NCBI RefSeq assembly: GCF_024539815.1
Contig: NZ_JAHHIU010000096.1
Span: forward strand, 1-64,000
Direction: 5' to 3'
DNA from: Streptomyces hayashii
Lineage (GTDB): Bacteria > Actinomycetota > Actinomycetes > Streptomycetales > Streptomycetaceae
DNA length: 64,000 nucleotides
The first letter of the stretch is position 1, and the number at the start of each line of letters is the position of its first letter. Positions 45,322 to 54,824 of this stretch are shown in pieces. The notes beneath the pieces were generated by a model that made no database searches, was not told the DNA's origin, and worked only from the letters and a program-made list of their open reading frames with translations. The position numbers were made by a program, and so were the translations under genes.

Positions 45322-46503
45322 CTACCGGGTCTGGGCCGTCCGGGCGGCCCGGGCCGCGAAGTCCGCGACCGCCGCCTTCACGTCGTCCGCCGTCCAGGTC
45401 AGGCCGGCGGCGCGGACGGTGACCTCGGTGAAGGACAGCCCCGGCCCGCCACGGTCCCAGGCCCCGGCGAAGAGCATCGTCTTCGTCTCCTCGGCCTGCG
45501 ACACGGCCGCTTCGGCGAGGACGTCCGCCTCGTACGGCAGCCAGACCTGGAACTGGTGGGTGTGCGGGACCTCGGGATGCACGCGCGCCCAGGGCGCGTC
45601 CGTCCCGGCGAAGCCCTCGCGCAGGGCCGCGGCCACCACGCGCGCGTGGGCCACGTACTCCGGCAGCCGGGGCAGCTCGCGCTCCAGGCCGACGAGGGCC
45701 GACAACGCGGTGGGGAACTGCTGGAAGACGGCGCCGCCGTAGCGGTGCCGCCAGGCCTTCGCCTCCTCCACCAGGGTCTTCGGGCCGGCGAGCGCGGCGC
45801 CGCCGAAACCGTCGAGCGATTTGTAGAACGACACGTAGACGCTGTCCGCCAGGTCCGCGATCTCGCGCAGGGCGCGACCGAAGTGAGGGGTCGTCTCCCA
45901 CAGGCGCGCGCCGTCGAAGTGCACCACCGCGTCGCGCTCGCGCGCCGCTTCCACGACCTCGGTCAGCTCCTCCCAGGAGGGCAGCACGAAACCGGCGTCC
46001 CTGAGGGGCAGCTCCAGCATCAGCGCACCGAAGGGCTCGTCGAACGCGCGTATCTCCTCGGCCGTGGGCAGCCGGGGCTCGCGCGTCACCCGGACCGTGC
46101 GCAGGCCGCTGACGGCGCCGAACGCGCCCCGCTCCCACACCTCGGGATGGCTCAGCGCGTGCAGTGCGACGGTCGGGTTGCCGGTGCGGCCGGCCCAGCA
46201 GCGCAGGGCGATCTGCTGAGCCATCGTGCCGGTGGGGAAGAACGCGGCGGCCTCCGTTCCCAGCAGCCCGGCGACCCGCTCCTCCAGGGTCTCCACGACG
46301 CCGTCGCCGTAGACGTCCGAGGGTTCGTCCAGGTCATGGACCTCGGACGCGGTTTCCTGCAAACCCGCGAGCCGGTCCCGCAGCGTCGCCTGGAACCCCG
46401 CGCGCGACAGCACGCGCTCCGCCTCGCGGTGGGCGAGCGCCCGCCGTTCCCGCAGGCGCTGCCGCGCCGACTGTTCCTCGTTGTGCTCCGCCGTGTTCGT
46501 CAT
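45322..46503 (-). CDS. threonine aldolase-family PLP enzyme
   Basis: The 393-residue protein is a fold-type I PLP enzyme of the beta-eliminating lyase/threonine aldolase group: FFPTGTMAQQIALRCWAGR (cofactor phosphate site), HFDGARLWETTPHF (Asp contacting PLP) and Schiff-base Lys228 in YVSFYKSLDGFGGA. It would cleave threonine or allo-threonine to glycine and acetaldehyde, or act on a related beta-hydroxy amino acid. ATG 46503 gives the usual length; the frame is open further upstream. It is upstream of the ArsR-type gene on the same strand, 91 nt apart with an operator between, so probably a separate transcript. Confidence 0.87.
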   Translation of the reverse strand: MTNTAEHNEEQSARQRLRERRALAHREAERVLSRAGFQATLRDRLAGLQETASEVHDLDEPSDVYGDGVVETLEERVAGLLGTEAAAFFPTGTMAQQIALRCWAGRTGNPTVALHALSHPEVWERGAFGAVSGLRTVRVTREPRLPTAEEIRAFDEPFGALMLELPLRDAGFVLPSWEELTEVVEAARERDAVVHFDGARLWETTPHFGRALREIADLADSVYVSFYKSLDGFGGAALAGPKTLVEEAKAWRHRYGGAVFQQFPTALSALVGLERELPRLPEYVAHARVVAAALREGFAGTDAPWARVHPEVPHTHQFQVWLPYEADVLAEAAVSQAEETKTMLFAGAWDRGGPGLSFTEVTVRAAGLTWTADDVKAAVADFAARAARTAQTR

Positions 46504-46807
46504 GCCCCGGATGATGCCGTGCGGGCCACCGTGCGGGCACGCGCGCGTACCGCCCTCGCCGTCGCATCGCCCTGCTCCCCCTTCCGCGTCCCCGTCCGCA
46601 CCCCGCACCAGCCCGCACTCGCCCGCACCAGCGCAACCGCATCAGCCCGCATCGCGCCGACTCGCGGGCGCGGGCGGAACGAGGCGGGAACGGGGGTGGG
46701 AAAACCCACAGCCTGTGGACAACCGGGCTCCACCGGAACAGATCGCGTTAACATGACGAGAAATCGTCCGGTACCCGGAGCGGACTGGAACGGAAGGCCG
46801 CCGTCGA
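46504..46807. other. intergenic region before the pan-nad operon
   Basis: About 304 bases between divergent genes with no gene supported. A -10-like TAACAT is at 46749-46754. The segment 46706-46722 contains CCCACAGCCTGTGG, an inverted repeat, overlapping a DnaA-box-like site. Confidence 0.55.
46714..46722 (-). promoter_or_regulatory. perfect DnaA box
   Basis: Plus strand TGTGGACAA, i.e. TTGTCCACA on the minus strand, the preferred streptomycete DnaA box. Only one copy is here, so it is not an origin; it could be a chance match or a regulatory site for the operon that starts at 46808. Confidence 0.4.
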
Positions 46808-47800
46808 GTGAGTACACCCCAACAGCCAGACCCCAGGGACCGCCCCGCGCGGCTCGCCGTCGGCGTCGTCGGCGCCGGCCGGGTCGGGCCCGCCCTGGCC
46901 GCGTCGCTCCAACTCGCCGGGCACCGTCCGGTCGCCGTCTCGGGCGTCTCCGACGCCTCCCGGCGACGAGCCGCGCTCCTGCTGCCCGACGTGCCCCTGA
47001 TGCCGCCCGCCGAAGTCCTCCAGCGGGCGGACCTGGTGCTGCTCACCGTCCCCGACGACGCCCTGCCCGGGCTCGTGGAGGGCCTCGCCGACACCGGTGC
47101 GGTACGGCCCGGCCAGCTCCTCGCGCACACCTCCGGGCGCTACGGCGCGAAGGTCCTCGACCCGGCCCTGCGCGCGGGCGCGCTGCCCCTGGCCCTGCAC
47201 CCGGCGATGACGTTCACGGGCACCCCCGTGGACGTCCAGCGGCTGGCCGGCTGCTCCTTCGGCGTCACCGCGCCCGAGGAGCTGCGACTGGCCGCCGAGG
47301 CGCTCGTGATCGAGATGGGCGGCGAGCCGGAGTGGATCGCTGAGGAGAGCCGCCCGCTCTACCACGCCGCTCTCGCCCTGGGCGCCAACCACCTGGTCAC
47401 ACTGGTCGCCCAGTCCATGGAGCTGCTGCGCGCGGCCGGCGTCGAGGCCCCCGACCGGATGCTCGGCCCACTCCTGGGCGCCGCTCTGGACAACGCCCTG
47501 CGCTCCGGCGACGGCGCCCTCACCGGCCCCGTCGCGCGCGGGGACGCCGGCACGGTCGCCGCGCACGTCGCGGAACTGCGCGAGCACGCCCCGCAGGTCG
47601 TCGCGGGCTATCTGACGATGGCCCGCGCGACCGCCGACCGCGCGCTCGCCCACGGACTGCTCAAGCCCGAACTGGCCGAGGACCTCCTCGTCGTGCTCGC
47701 CGACGAGGCCCGGCGCGCCCCCGGGGTTCCCGGCACGGACGGCCCGAACGGCACGAACGGCACGAACGGCACGAACGGCACCGAAGGAGACGCGGGATGA
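46808..47800 (+). CDS. Rossmann-fold/DUF2520 protein, candidate ketopantoate reductase
   Basis: The 330-residue protein has an NAD(P)-binding N terminus ([22 protein letters not shown], the GxGxxG motif at about residues 21-26) and a DUF2520 C-terminal helical domain ([49 protein letters not shown]), like 6-phosphogluconate-dehydrogenase-type reductases. It overlaps panC by four bases, and ketopantoate reductase is the step before PanC, so it may supply pantoate; this is inference. GTG 46808 has GGAAGG 10 nt upstream. The C terminus ends in an (NGT)n repeat made by a 9-bp tandem repeat. Confidence 0.88.
   Translation: MSTPQQPDPRDRPARLAVGVVGAGRVGPALAASLQLAGHRPVAVSGVSDASRRRAALLLPDVPLMPPAEVLQRADLVLLTVPDDALPGLVEGLADTGAVRPGQLLAHTSGRYGAKVLDPALRAGALPLALHPAMTFTGTPVDVQRLAGCSFGVTAPEELRLAAEALVIEMGGEPEWIAEESRPLYHAALALGANHLVTLVAQSMELLRAAGVEAPDRMLGPLLGAALDNALRSGDGALTGPVARGDAGTVAAHVAELREHAPQVVAGYLTMARATADRALAHGLLKPELAEDLLVVLADEARRAPGVPGTDGPNGTNGTNGTNGTEGDAG
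47746..47781 (+). repeat. 9-bp tandem repeat, four copies
   Basis: GAACGGCAC at 47746-47754, 47755-47763, 47764-47772 and 47773-47781, inside the DUF2520 gene, encoding NGT repeats. Because the unit is a multiple of three, copy-number change keeps frame and the panC overlap. Confidence 0.9.
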
Positions 47801-48789
47801 CCGTCGCCCTGCTGCGCACCGCCGACGAGCTGCACGCACGCACGCGTGGCGGCCACCGGACCGTCGTGATGACGATGGGCGCCCTGCACGAGGGTCACGC
47901 CACCCTCGTGCGCACCGCCCGCGAGCTCGCCGGGCCGGACGGCGAGGTCGTCGTCACGGTCTTCGTCAACCCGCTGCAGTTCGGCCAGGGCGAGGACCTC
48001 GACCGCTACCCGCGCACCCTCGACGCCGATCTCAAGATCGCCGAGCAGGCGGGCGCGGACGTCGTGTTCGCCCCCTCCGTGGACGAGGTCTATCCCGGCG
48101 GGGAGCCCCAGGTCCGCGTCACCGCGGGCCCGATGGGCGAGCGCCTGGAAGGAAGCTCCCGCCCGGGACACTTCGACGGCATGCTCACCGTCGTCGCGAA
48201 GCTGCTGCACCTCACCCGGCCCGACACGGCCCTGTTCGGGCAGAAGGACGCCCAGCAGCTCGCCCTCATCCGCCGCATGGCGCGCGATCTGAACTTCGGC
48301 GTGGAGATCGTCGCCGTGCCGACCGTGCGCGAGGAGGACGGGCTGGCTCTGTCGAGCCGCAACCGCTACCTGTCCACCCAGGAGCGGCGCACCGCGCTCG
48401 CGCTGTCCAGGGCGCTGTTCGCCGGCCGCGACCGGCACGCCGCGCAGGAGGCGCTGCGGGCCCGCGCGCGTGAGGTGCCCGCCAGCCATGCGCGCGCCGA
48501 GGCGCTCAGCGCCCTCGGCGAGTCCCGAGCGGCCGCGGACGCGCACGCCGTCGCCAAGGCCGCTCCCGGCGACCCCGCGGGCGTCCGCGCGGCCGCCCGC
48601 ACGGTCCTCGACGAGGCGGCCCGCCTCGTCCCGCCGCTGGAACTGGACTACCTCGCGCTCGTCGACCCGTCCGACTTCACCGAGATCGAGGACGGCTTCA
48701 CCGGCGAGGCCGTCCTCGCCGTCGCCGCACGGGTCGGCACGACCCGGCTGATCGACAACCTCCCCCTCACCTTCGGAGCCGCCTCGTGA
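47797..48789 (+). CDS. panC: pantothenate synthetase
   Basis: The 330-residue enzyme ligates pantoate and beta-alanine with ATP. Signatures: [14 protein letters not shown] (HxGH-type), [52 protein letters not shown], and SSRNRYLS. An extra region near residues 210-275 makes it longer than the 280-residue E. coli enzyme. ATG overlaps the previous stop (ATGA), and the stop overlaps nadB (GTGA). No panD, the usual beta-alanine source, lies between panC and nadB. Confidence 0.96.
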   Translation: MTVALLRTADELHARTRGGHRTVVMTMGALHEGHATLVRTARELAGPDGEVVVTVFVNPLQFGQGEDLDRYPRTLDADLKIAEQAGADVVFAPSVDEVYPGGEPQVRVTAGPMGERLEGSSRPGHFDGMLTVVAKLLHLTRPDTALFGQKDAQQLALIRRMARDLNFGVEIVAVPTVREEDGLALSSRNRYLSTQERRTALALSRALFAGRDRHAAQEALRARAREVPASHARAEALSALGESRAAADAHAVAKAAPGDPAGVRAAARTVLDEAARLVPPLELDYLALVDPSDFTEIEDGFTGEAVLAVAARVGTTRLIDNLPLTFGAAS

Positions 48790-50501
48790 CCAGCACAGGC
48801 ATACGACTGCACGCGCCCGCGCCCGGGTGGAACATCGACGCGGACGTCGTGGTCGTCGGCTCCGGCGTGGCCGGTCTGACCGCGGCCCTGCGCTGCGAGG
48901 CCGCCGGTCTGACGACGGTCGTCGTCACCAAGGCCCGTCTCGACGACGGCTCCACGCGCTGGGCGCAGGGCGGCATAGCCGCGGCCCTGGGCGACGGCGA
49001 CACGCCCGAACAGCACCTGGACGACACGCTGGTGGCCGGCGTGGGTCTCTGCGACGAGGACGCCGTGCGCATCCTGGTCACCGAGGGCCCCGACGCCGTC
49101 CGCCGGCTGATCGCGACCGGCGCGCACTTCGACGAGTCCGAGGAAGGCGGCCTGGAGCTCACCCGAGAGGGCGGCCACCACCGTCGCCGTATCGCGCACG
49201 CGGGCGGCGACGCGACCGGGGCGGAGATCTCCCGGGCACTCGTCGAGGCGGTCCGCGCGCGGGGCATGCGCACGATCGAGAACGCGCTCGTCCTGGACCT
49301 CCTCACGGACGCCGACGGCCGTACGGCCGGCGTGACGCTGCACGTCATGGGCGAGGGCCAGCACGACGGCGTGGGCGCCGTGCACGCCCCCGCGGTCGTC
49401 CTGGCGACCGGCGGCATGGGCCAGGTGTTCTCCGCCACCACCAACCCGTCCGTGTCCACCGGCGACGGCGTGGCGCTCGCCCTGCGCGCGGGCGCGGAGG
49501 TCTCCGACCTGGAGTTCGTCCAGTTCCACCCGACCGTGCTGTTCCTCGGCGCGGACGCGGAGGGCCAGCAGCCCCTCGTCTCCGAGGCCGTGCGCGGCGA
49601 AGGCGCCCACCTGGTCGACGCGGGCGGCGTGCGCTTCATGGTGGGACAGCACGAACTCGCGGAACTCGCGCCGCGGGACATCGTCGCCAAGGGCATCATG
49701 CGGCGCATGCAGGAGCAGGACGCCGAACACATGTTCCTCGACGCCCGGCACTTCGGCGCCGCCATGTGGGAGCACCGCTTCCCGACGATCCTCGCCGCCT
49801 GCCGCGCCCACGGCATCGACCCGGTCACCGAGCCCGTCCCGGTCGCCCCGGCCGCCCACTACGCGTCCGGAGGCGTGCGCACCGACTCCCGCGGCCGGAC
49901 GACCGTGCCCGGGCTCTACGCGTGCGGGGAGGTCGCCTGCACCGGTGTCCACGGCGCGAACCGGCTCGCGTCGAACTCCCTCCTGGAGGGGCTCGTCTAC
50001 GCCGAGCGCATCGTGACCGACATCGCCGCGAGCCGGGCGGGCGACGCGCTCCACGCGCGGGTGCCCGCGCCCGTCGAGCACCCGGAGAGGCCGGCGCACC
50101 CGTTGCTCGCCGCCGAGGCCCGGTTCGCCATCCAGCGGGTGATGACCGACGGCGCGGGTGTCCTGCGCTCCGCCGAGTCCCTGGAGAAGGCCGCCGACCA
50201 GCTCCAGCGACTGCACTCCGAGGCCCGCGACGCCCTCGACGAGAACGGCAAGACGGCCGAGCCGGGCGTCGACACCTGGGAGGCCACCAACCTCCTGTGC
50301 GTCGCGCGCGTCCTGGTCGCCGCCGCCCGGCAGCGCGAGGAGACCCGGGGCTGCCACTGGCGTGAGGACCACGCCGACCGCGACGACGCGAACTGGCGCC
50401 GCCACATCGTCGTACGACTGAATCCGGACCGCTCGCTCGCCGTACAGACCACCGATACCGCAGACTTCCCCCCGACCCGGCAGCACCACCAGGAGCAGTG
50501 A
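48786..50501 (+). CDS. nadB: L-aspartate oxidase
   Basis: The 571-residue flavoenzyme oxidises L-aspartate to iminoaspartate, the first step of NAD synthesis. Signatures: FAD-binding [17 protein letters not shown] near residue 23, [36 protein letters not shown], and active-site [28 protein letters not shown] 48786 overlaps the panC stop by four bases. Quinolinate synthase (nadA), the next enzyme, is not in the window, so it must be encoded elsewhere. Confidence 0.96.
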   Translation: MTSTGIRLHAPAPGWNIDADVVVVGSGVAGLTAALRCEAAGLTTVVVTKARLDDGSTRWAQGGIAAALGDGDTPEQHLDDTLVAGVGLCDEDAVRILVTEGPDAVRRLIATGAHFDESEEGGLELTREGGHHRRRIAHAGGDATGAEISRALVEAVRARGMRTIENALVLDLLTDADGRTAGVTLHVMGEGQHDGVGAVHAPAVVLATGGMGQVFSATTNPSVSTGDGVALALRAGAEVSDLEFVQFHPTVLFLGADAEGQQPLVSEAVRGEGAHLVDAGGVRFMVGQHELAELAPRDIVAKGIMRRMQEQDAEHMFLDARHFGAAMWEHRFPTILAACRAHGIDPVTEPVPVAPAAHYASGGVRTDSRGRTTVPGLYACGEVACTGVHGANRLASNSLLEGLVYAERIVTDIAASRAGDALHARVPAPVEHPERPAHPLLAAEARFAIQRVMTDGAGVLRSAESLEKAADQLQRLHSEARDALDENGKTAEPGVDTWEATNLLCVARVLVAAARQREETRGCHWREDHADRDDANWRRHIVVRLNPDRSLAVQTTDTADFPPTRQHHQEQ

Positions 50502-50506
50502 CAGAC

Positions 50507-51508
50507 GTGAGCACCCCCGACCTTCCCCTCGCCCGGAGCGGCGGCTGCGGCGACGGCTGTGCCTGCGGCGCCGACGCAGACGCCGAACGCACCGACGAGG
50601 GATACGCCGAATACGAGGAGTGCGGGCTCGATCCCGCGCTCGCCCAGCTCCTGTCCGACGCCGGGCTCGACCCGGTCGAGGTGGAGGACATCGCCAACGT
50701 CGCGATCGGCGAGGACCTGGCCCACGGCGTCGACGTGACGACCGTCGCCACCATCCCCGAGGAGGCGGTCGCCACCGCCGACTTCACCGCGCGCGAGGCG
50801 GGCGTGGTCGCGGGCCTCAGGATCGCCGAGGCGGTCGTCTCGGTGGTCTGCACGGACGAGTTCGAGGTCGAGCGGCACGTGGAGGACGGCGACCGGGTGG
50901 AGGCCGGGCAGCCGCTGCTGTCGGTCACCACGCGCACGCGTGACCTCCTCACCGCCGAGCGCAGCGCGCTCAACCTGCTGTGCCGGCTGTCCGGCATCGC
51001 CACCGCCACGCGCGCGTGGGCGGACGTCCTGGAGGGCACCCGGGCACGCGTGCGCGACACCCGCAAGACGACGCCAGGACTGCGCTCGCTGGAGAAGTTC
51101 GCCGTGCGCTGCGGCGGAGGCGTCAACCACCGGATGTCGCTGTCCGACGCGGCGCTGGTCAAGGACAACCACGTGGTCGCCGCGGGCGGCGTCGCGCAGG
51201 CGTTCGAAGCCGTCCGGGAGGCCTTCCCGGACGTGCCGATCGAGGTCGAGGTCGACACCCTGCACCAGCTGCGCGAGGTCATCGACGCCGGCGCCGACCT
51301 GATCCTCCTGGACAACTTCACCCCCGGTGAGTGCGAGGAGGCCGTGGGCATCGTCGGCGGGAGGGCCCTGCTGGAGGCGTCGGGCCGGCTGACCCTGGAC
51401 AACGCCAAGGCGTACGCCGACACAGGCGTGAACTTCCTCGCCGTCGGGGCGCTGACGCACTCCTCGCCGATCCTGGACATCGGTCTGGATCTGCGAGCGG
51501 CTGAGTAG
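50507..51508 (+). CDS. nadC: nicotinate-nucleotide pyrophosphorylase (carboxylating)
   Basis: The 333-residue enzyme converts quinolinate and PRPP to nicotinate mononucleotide. Signatures: EDIANVAIGEDLAHGVDVTT, RSALNLLCRLSGIATAT, DTRKTTPGLRSLEKFAVRCGGGVNHR, and VEVEVDTLHQLREV. There is an unusual Cys-rich N terminus (SGGCGDGCACGADADAE plus a later EECG) that is not part of the catalytic fold. I prefer GTG 50507 (GGAG 11 nt upstream); the GTG at 50498, overlapping the nadB stop, has that site only 2 nt away. Third enzyme gene of the pan-nad operon. Confidence 0.95.
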   Translation: MSTPDLPLARSGGCGDGCACGADADAERTDEGYAEYEECGLDPALAQLLSDAGLDPVEVEDIANVAIGEDLAHGVDVTTVATIPEEAVATADFTAREAGVVAGLRIAEAVVSVVCTDEFEVERHVEDGDRVEAGQPLLSVTTRTRDLLTAERSALNLLCRLSGIATATRAWADVLEGTRARVRDTRKTTPGLRSLEKFAVRCGGGVNHRMSLSDAALVKDNHVVAAGGVAQAFEAVREAFPDVPIEVEVDTLHQLREVIDAGADLILLDNFTPGECEEAVGIVGGRALLEASGRLTLDNAKAYADTGVNFLAVGALTHSSPILDIGLDLRAAE

Positions 51509-51523
51509 GAACGGGAACCGGCC

Positions 51524-52321
51524 ATGCTGCTGACGATCGACGTGGGCAACACGCACACCGTGCTCGGCCTGTTCGACGGAGAGGACATCGTCGAGCACTG
51601 GCGCATCTCGACCGACCCCCGCCGTACCGCGGACGAACTCGCCGTGCTGCTCCAGGGCCTGATGGGCATGCACCCGCTCCTCGGGGACGAGCTGGGCGAC
51701 GGCATCGACGGAATCGCGATCTGCGCGACCGTGCCGTCCGTGCTGCACGAACTGCGCGAGGTGACGCGCCGGTACTACGGCGACGTGCCCGCCGTCCTCG
51801 TCGAACCCGGCGTGAAGACGGGCGTGCCGATCCTGTTCGACAACCCCAAGGAGGTCGGCGCCGACCGCATCATCAACGCGGTCGCCGCGAACGAGCTGTA
51901 CGGCGGCCCGGCGATCGTCGTCGACTTCGGCACGGCCACCACGTTCGACGCGGTCAGCGCGCGCGGGGAGTACGTCGGCGGCGTCATCGCCCCCGGCATC
52001 GAGATCTCCGTGGAGGCCCTCGGGGTCAAGGCCGCCCAGCTGCGCAAGATCGAGGTGGCCCGGCCCCGGAGCGTGATCGGCAAGAACACGGTCGAGGCCA
52101 TGCAGTCGGGGATCGTCTACGGCTTCGCCGGTCAGGTCGACGGCGTGGTGACCCGGATGGCCCGCGAGCTGGCGGACGACCCGGACGAGGTCACGGTGAT
52201 CGCGACGGGCGGGCTGGCGCCGATGGTGCTCGGCGAGTCCGCGGTGATCGACGAGCACGAGCCGTGGCTCACGCTGATCGGCCTGCGCCTGGTGTACGAA
52301 CGCAACGTCTCGCGCATGTGA
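51524..52321 (+). CDS. coaX: type III pantothenate kinase
   Basis: The 265-residue ASKHA-fold kinase phosphorylates pantothenate, the first committed step to CoA. Signatures: TIDVGNTHTVLGLF (phosphate loop with Asp), GADRIINAVAA, IVVDFGTATTFDAVS and GGVIAPGIEIS. It is 15 nt after nadC. As the last gene of DUF2520-panC-nadB-nadC-coaX it uses the PanC product, so the operon joins CoA and NAD precursor synthesis. Confidence 0.96.
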   Translation: MLLTIDVGNTHTVLGLFDGEDIVEHWRISTDPRRTADELAVLLQGLMGMHPLLGDELGDGIDGIAICATVPSVLHELREVTRRYYGDVPAVLVEPGVKTGVPILFDNPKEVGADRIINAVAANELYGGPAIVVDFGTATTFDAVSARGEYVGGVIAPGIEISVEALGVKAAQLRKIEVARPRSVIGKNTVEAMQSGIVYGFAGQVDGVVTRMARELADDPDEVTVIATGGLAPMVLGESAVIDEHEPWLTLIGLRLVYERNVSRM

Positions 52322-52493
52322 GCCGTGGCGCCCCGCGCGCGGGTCGCCACGGACGCGGGGTGTCACGGACCGGCAGTGGTGCGGAGCGGCAGTGGGCCAT
52401 CGGGGGGTGAGCGGTGGGCCGGCAGGGCGGATCCGGGCGCGTCGCGTTCAACCCCTATGCCGAATTTGTCTGATTAGCGCGTATCGTCGCCAC

Positions 52494-53270
52494 ATGCCCA
52501 CGCCATATGGATCCCGCGGCGGCCTGGCGTTCGGCGCGGAGGAGCTGCGTGTGCTCCGTCGCGCTCTCGCCATCGCCCTCCACCCCGGCCCCGTCTCCGC
52601 CGAGGACGTCCAGGACTGCCATCGCCTCGCGGAGTCGCTCGACGAGGCGATCGGCGAGGCCGCCCGGCTGCGGGCCTTCCTGGTGGTCGACCTCGGCCGG
52701 TACCGCGCAGCTCTCCCCGGCACCGCCGCCGGCTACCTCACGCTCCTGGAGGAGGTGCTGGCCACCGGCTACCGGCCCGAACCGGACGACCTCGCCGCCC
52801 TGCGCGCACTGCGCGGAAACCCGTCCGCCGCCGCTCTCCTGGATCGCTGCCAGGTTCTCGCCGAGCAGGACGTACGCGCCCGTCTGGCCCGCCGCGCGAC
52901 CCGCCGGGACACTTCCGTCGTCCCCACCGTCCCCGCGTCCCGTACGCGCCTCCAGGCCCTCCCCGGGGGCCTCTCCGGCGCGCGCCGGAGAGGCCTCGCG
53001 CTGGCCGTCGTCGCCGAGGGGCCGCGAGCCGCGGTGCCGGGAGCCGAGGAATCGGGAGCCCGGGAGTCGGAGAAGAAGCCGGGGCCTGCGCCGCGGAAGG
53101 AACCTGCCGAGAAGCCGGCCACGCCCGCTCCTGCCCCTGGGCCCGTCCCCGTCAAGCCCGCCCCGGAGCCCGCGCGACGGCCAGTCCCCACGCCCGGCGA
53201 GGTCTTCCCGCGACGCAAGCCGACCCCGCCTCCCGCCGACCAGCGGCAGCAGCGGCTGGCCGTCGGCTGA
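52494..53270 (+). CDS. conserved hypothetical, Pro/Ala-rich C terminus
   Basis: A 258-residue protein. Residues 1-135 are helical and Ala/Leu/Arg-rich (EELRVLRRALAIALHPGPVSAEDVQDCHRLAESLDEAIGEAARL... DLAALRALRGNPSAAALLDR), while 160-258 are Pro/Ala/Lys-rich and disordered. No transmembrane segment or catalytic motif. Leaderless start suggested by TATCGT 6 nt before the ATG. Similar proteins of unknown function sit next to coaX in Streptomyces. Confidence 0.8.
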   Translation: MPTPYGSRGGLAFGAEELRVLRRALAIALHPGPVSAEDVQDCHRLAESLDEAIGEAARLRAFLVVDLGRYRAALPGTAAGYLTLLEEVLATGYRPEPDDLAALRALRGNPSAAALLDRCQVLAEQDVRARLARRATRRDTSVVPTVPASRTRLQALPGGLSGARRRGLALAVVAEGPRAAVPGAEESGARESEKKPGPAPRKEPAEKPATPAPAPGPVPVKPAPEPARRPVPTPGEVFPRRKPTPPPADQRQQRLAVG

Positions 53271-53322
53271 CCCGGCCGCCCCCCGCCCCGGGACCCGGTT
53301 GCGGGCTGGCTACTCTGGATCC

Positions 53323-53502
53323 ATGGACTATGTCTCCGCGCTCGTGCCTCCCATCGTCATGGCCGTGTTCTTCGTCGGCCTGATCAGGGTGATCGTGAAG
53401 ACCCAGGGCGGGGCCAACAAGGCCAAGGAGGACGCGGCCGTCGACGCCGCGCTCGCGCGCGCGGAAGGCGCCCGCCAGGCCTCCGCGGGCCCGGACGCCT
53501 GA
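53323..53502 (+). CDS. small membrane protein, unknown function
   Basis: A 59-residue protein with one membrane helix (VPPIVMAVFFVGLIRVIV) and an Ala/Lys/Glu-rich cytoplasmic tail (KEDAAVDAALARAEGARQ). Leaderless start: TACTCT ends 6 nt before the ATG. Followed by a strong terminator at 53531. Too short for function assignment, but the start signal, coding-like composition and terminator support it. Confidence 0.75.
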   Translation: MDYVSALVPPIVMAVFFVGLIRVIVKTQGGANKAKEDAAVDAALARAEGARQASAGPDA

Positions 53503-53530
53503 CCGACCGCCACACCGGCACGACCCTGCT

Positions 53531-53567
53531 GGGCGTGCGTCCCCTTTCGGGGCCGCACGCCCTTTTT
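53531..53567 (+). terminator. rho-independent terminator
   Basis: GGGCGTGCG-T-CCCC, loop TTTC, GGGG-C-CGCACGCCC, then TTTTT (53563-53567): a 13-bp stem with one mismatch and a real T tract. Ends the small membrane protein transcript. Confidence 0.92.
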
Positions 53568-53637
53568 GTTCGTGTTTGATGATGAAGGTGCACGTCCGGC
53601 ACGCGATTGGCGAGATCTCCCACTACTGTTCTGAGCT

Positions 53638-54135
53638 GTGCCTCGCCCATTGGGAGAACTCGAAGACGCGGTCATGACGCGGGTGTGGAAGTGGAACCGC
53701 CCGGTGACCGTTCGAGAAGTCCTGGAAGACCTTCAGCAGGAACGGTCCATCGCGTACACCACGGTGATGACCGTTTTGGACAATCTCCATCAGAAGGGCT
53801 GGGTGCGCCGTGAAGCGGAAGGCCGGGCCTATCGATATGAGGCGGTCTCCACCCGTGCCGCCTACGCAGCCGCCCTGATGAACGACGCCTGGTCCCAGAG
53901 CGACAACCCCGCAGCCGCTCTCGTGGCCTTCTTCGGGATGATGAGCGAGGAACAGCGCGGCGCGCTGCGCGACGCCGTCCGCATCGTCCAAGGCCCCGAA
54001 ACCGCCGAACCCGCACCCGAAGCCGCACCCGCCGAACCAGCAACTGCCGCAACTGCCGAGAGCGCGGGGAGCGGGGCGACTCCCGGCAGTGCCGGGGAGA
54101 ACCCCGCCTCTGCATCGGAGGGCGGCGGGCGATAG
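53638..54135 (+). CDS. BlaI/MecI-family transcriptional regulator
   Basis: The 165-residue protein has the BlaI winged helix (LGELEDAVMTRVWKWNRPVTVREVLEDLQQERSIAYTTVMTVLDNLHQKGWVRREAEGRAYRYEAV) and a helical dimerisation part, with an extra Ala/Pro/Glu-rich C-terminal tail. BlaI proteins repress beta-lactamase or other genes and are cleaved on signal from a BlaR/MecR1 protease; no such partner is nearby. GTG 53638 follows TACTGT by 8 nt, so it is nearly leaderless. Followed 9 nt later by a GNAT gene. Confidence 0.9.
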   Translation: MPRPLGELEDAVMTRVWKWNRPVTVREVLEDLQQERSIAYTTVMTVLDNLHQKGWVRREAEGRAYRYEAVSTRAAYAAALMNDAWSQSDNPAAALVAFFGMMSEEQRGALRDAVRIVQGPETAEPAPEAAPAEPATAATAESAGSGATPGSAGENPASASEGGGR

Positions 54136-54144
54136 CGTCCGCAC

Positions 54145-54693
54145 ATGTCAGCAGAGAGTCCCTCGGCCGAGAACCTCGAAGTCACCGCTAAAGCCATCAC
54201 CGTCCGGCGGGCCCGGACCGGTGATGTCGCCGCCGTGCGCCGTCTCCTTGACGCCTACGTCCGCGGCGGCATCCTGCTCGACAAAGCAACGGTGACTCTT
54301 TACGAGGACATCCAGGAGTTCTGGGTCGCCGAACGCGACGACAACGCCGAGGTGGTCGGCTGCGGCGCCCTGCACGTCATGTGGGAAGACCTGGCCGAAG
54401 TGCGCACTCTCGCGGTGAAGCCCGGGCTCAAGGGGGCCGGCGTGGGCCACCAGTTGTTGGAGAAGTTGCTCCACACCGCTCGCTGGCTCGGCGTTCGCCG
54501 GGTTTTCTGTCTGACCTTCGAAGTGGACTTCTTCGGCAAGCACGGGTTCGTGGAGATCGGTGAGACGCCGGTCGACACCGATGTCTACGCGGAGCTGCTG
54601 CGTTCCTATGACGAGGGCGTCGCGGAGTTCCTCGGACTCGAACGAGTGAAACCGAACACCTTGGGCAACAGCCGGATGCTTCTGCATCTGTGA
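54145..54693 (+). CDS. GNAT acetyltransferase, amino-acid N-acetyltransferase type
   Basis: The 182-residue enzyme has the GNAT acetyl-CoA loop in RTLAVKPGLKGAGVGHQLLEKLLHTARWLGVRRVFCLTFEVDFFGKHGFVEIGE, close to the short N-acetylglutamate synthase (ArgA-type) proteins of actinobacteria, which acetylate glutamate for arginine synthesis. That substrate is likely but not certain. Leaderless start: TAGCGT ends 6 nt before the ATG, so it has its own promoter inside the end of the BlaI-like gene. Confidence 0.88.
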   Translation: MSAESPSAENLEVTAKAITVRRARTGDVAAVRRLLDAYVRGGILLDKATVTLYEDIQEFWVAERDDNAEVVGCGALHVMWEDLAEVRTLAVKPGLKGAGVGHQLLEKLLHTARWLGVRRVFCLTFEVDFFGKHGFVEIGETPVDTDVYAELLRSYDEGVAEFLGLERVKPNTLGNSRMLLHL

Positions 54694-54807
54694 TCGTCGC
54701 CGCCCATTCCGGCCGACCTGCCTTGCCCGGGTTCCCTATGTCCGAAACGCGCACGTTTCCGTGCGGGGGGCGGGCTGCGGGTCTCTGCCAGGGGTTTGTG
54801 TTTTCCC

Positions 54808-54824
54808 AGCAAAAGCGGTTTGCT
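54808..54824. promoter_or_regulatory. AT-richer palindrome upstream of lsr2
   Basis: AGCAAA-AGCGG-TTTGCT, a perfect 6-5-6 inverted repeat in the least GC-rich patch of this area (about 54796-54856). A possible -10 TATAAC is at 54848-54853. It could be an operator, an Lsr2 autoregulation site, or a weak terminator for the GNAT gene. Confidence 0.5.

Noticed and set aside
46700-46730. Secondary replication origin
   Set aside because: Only one DnaA box and no replication genes nearby.
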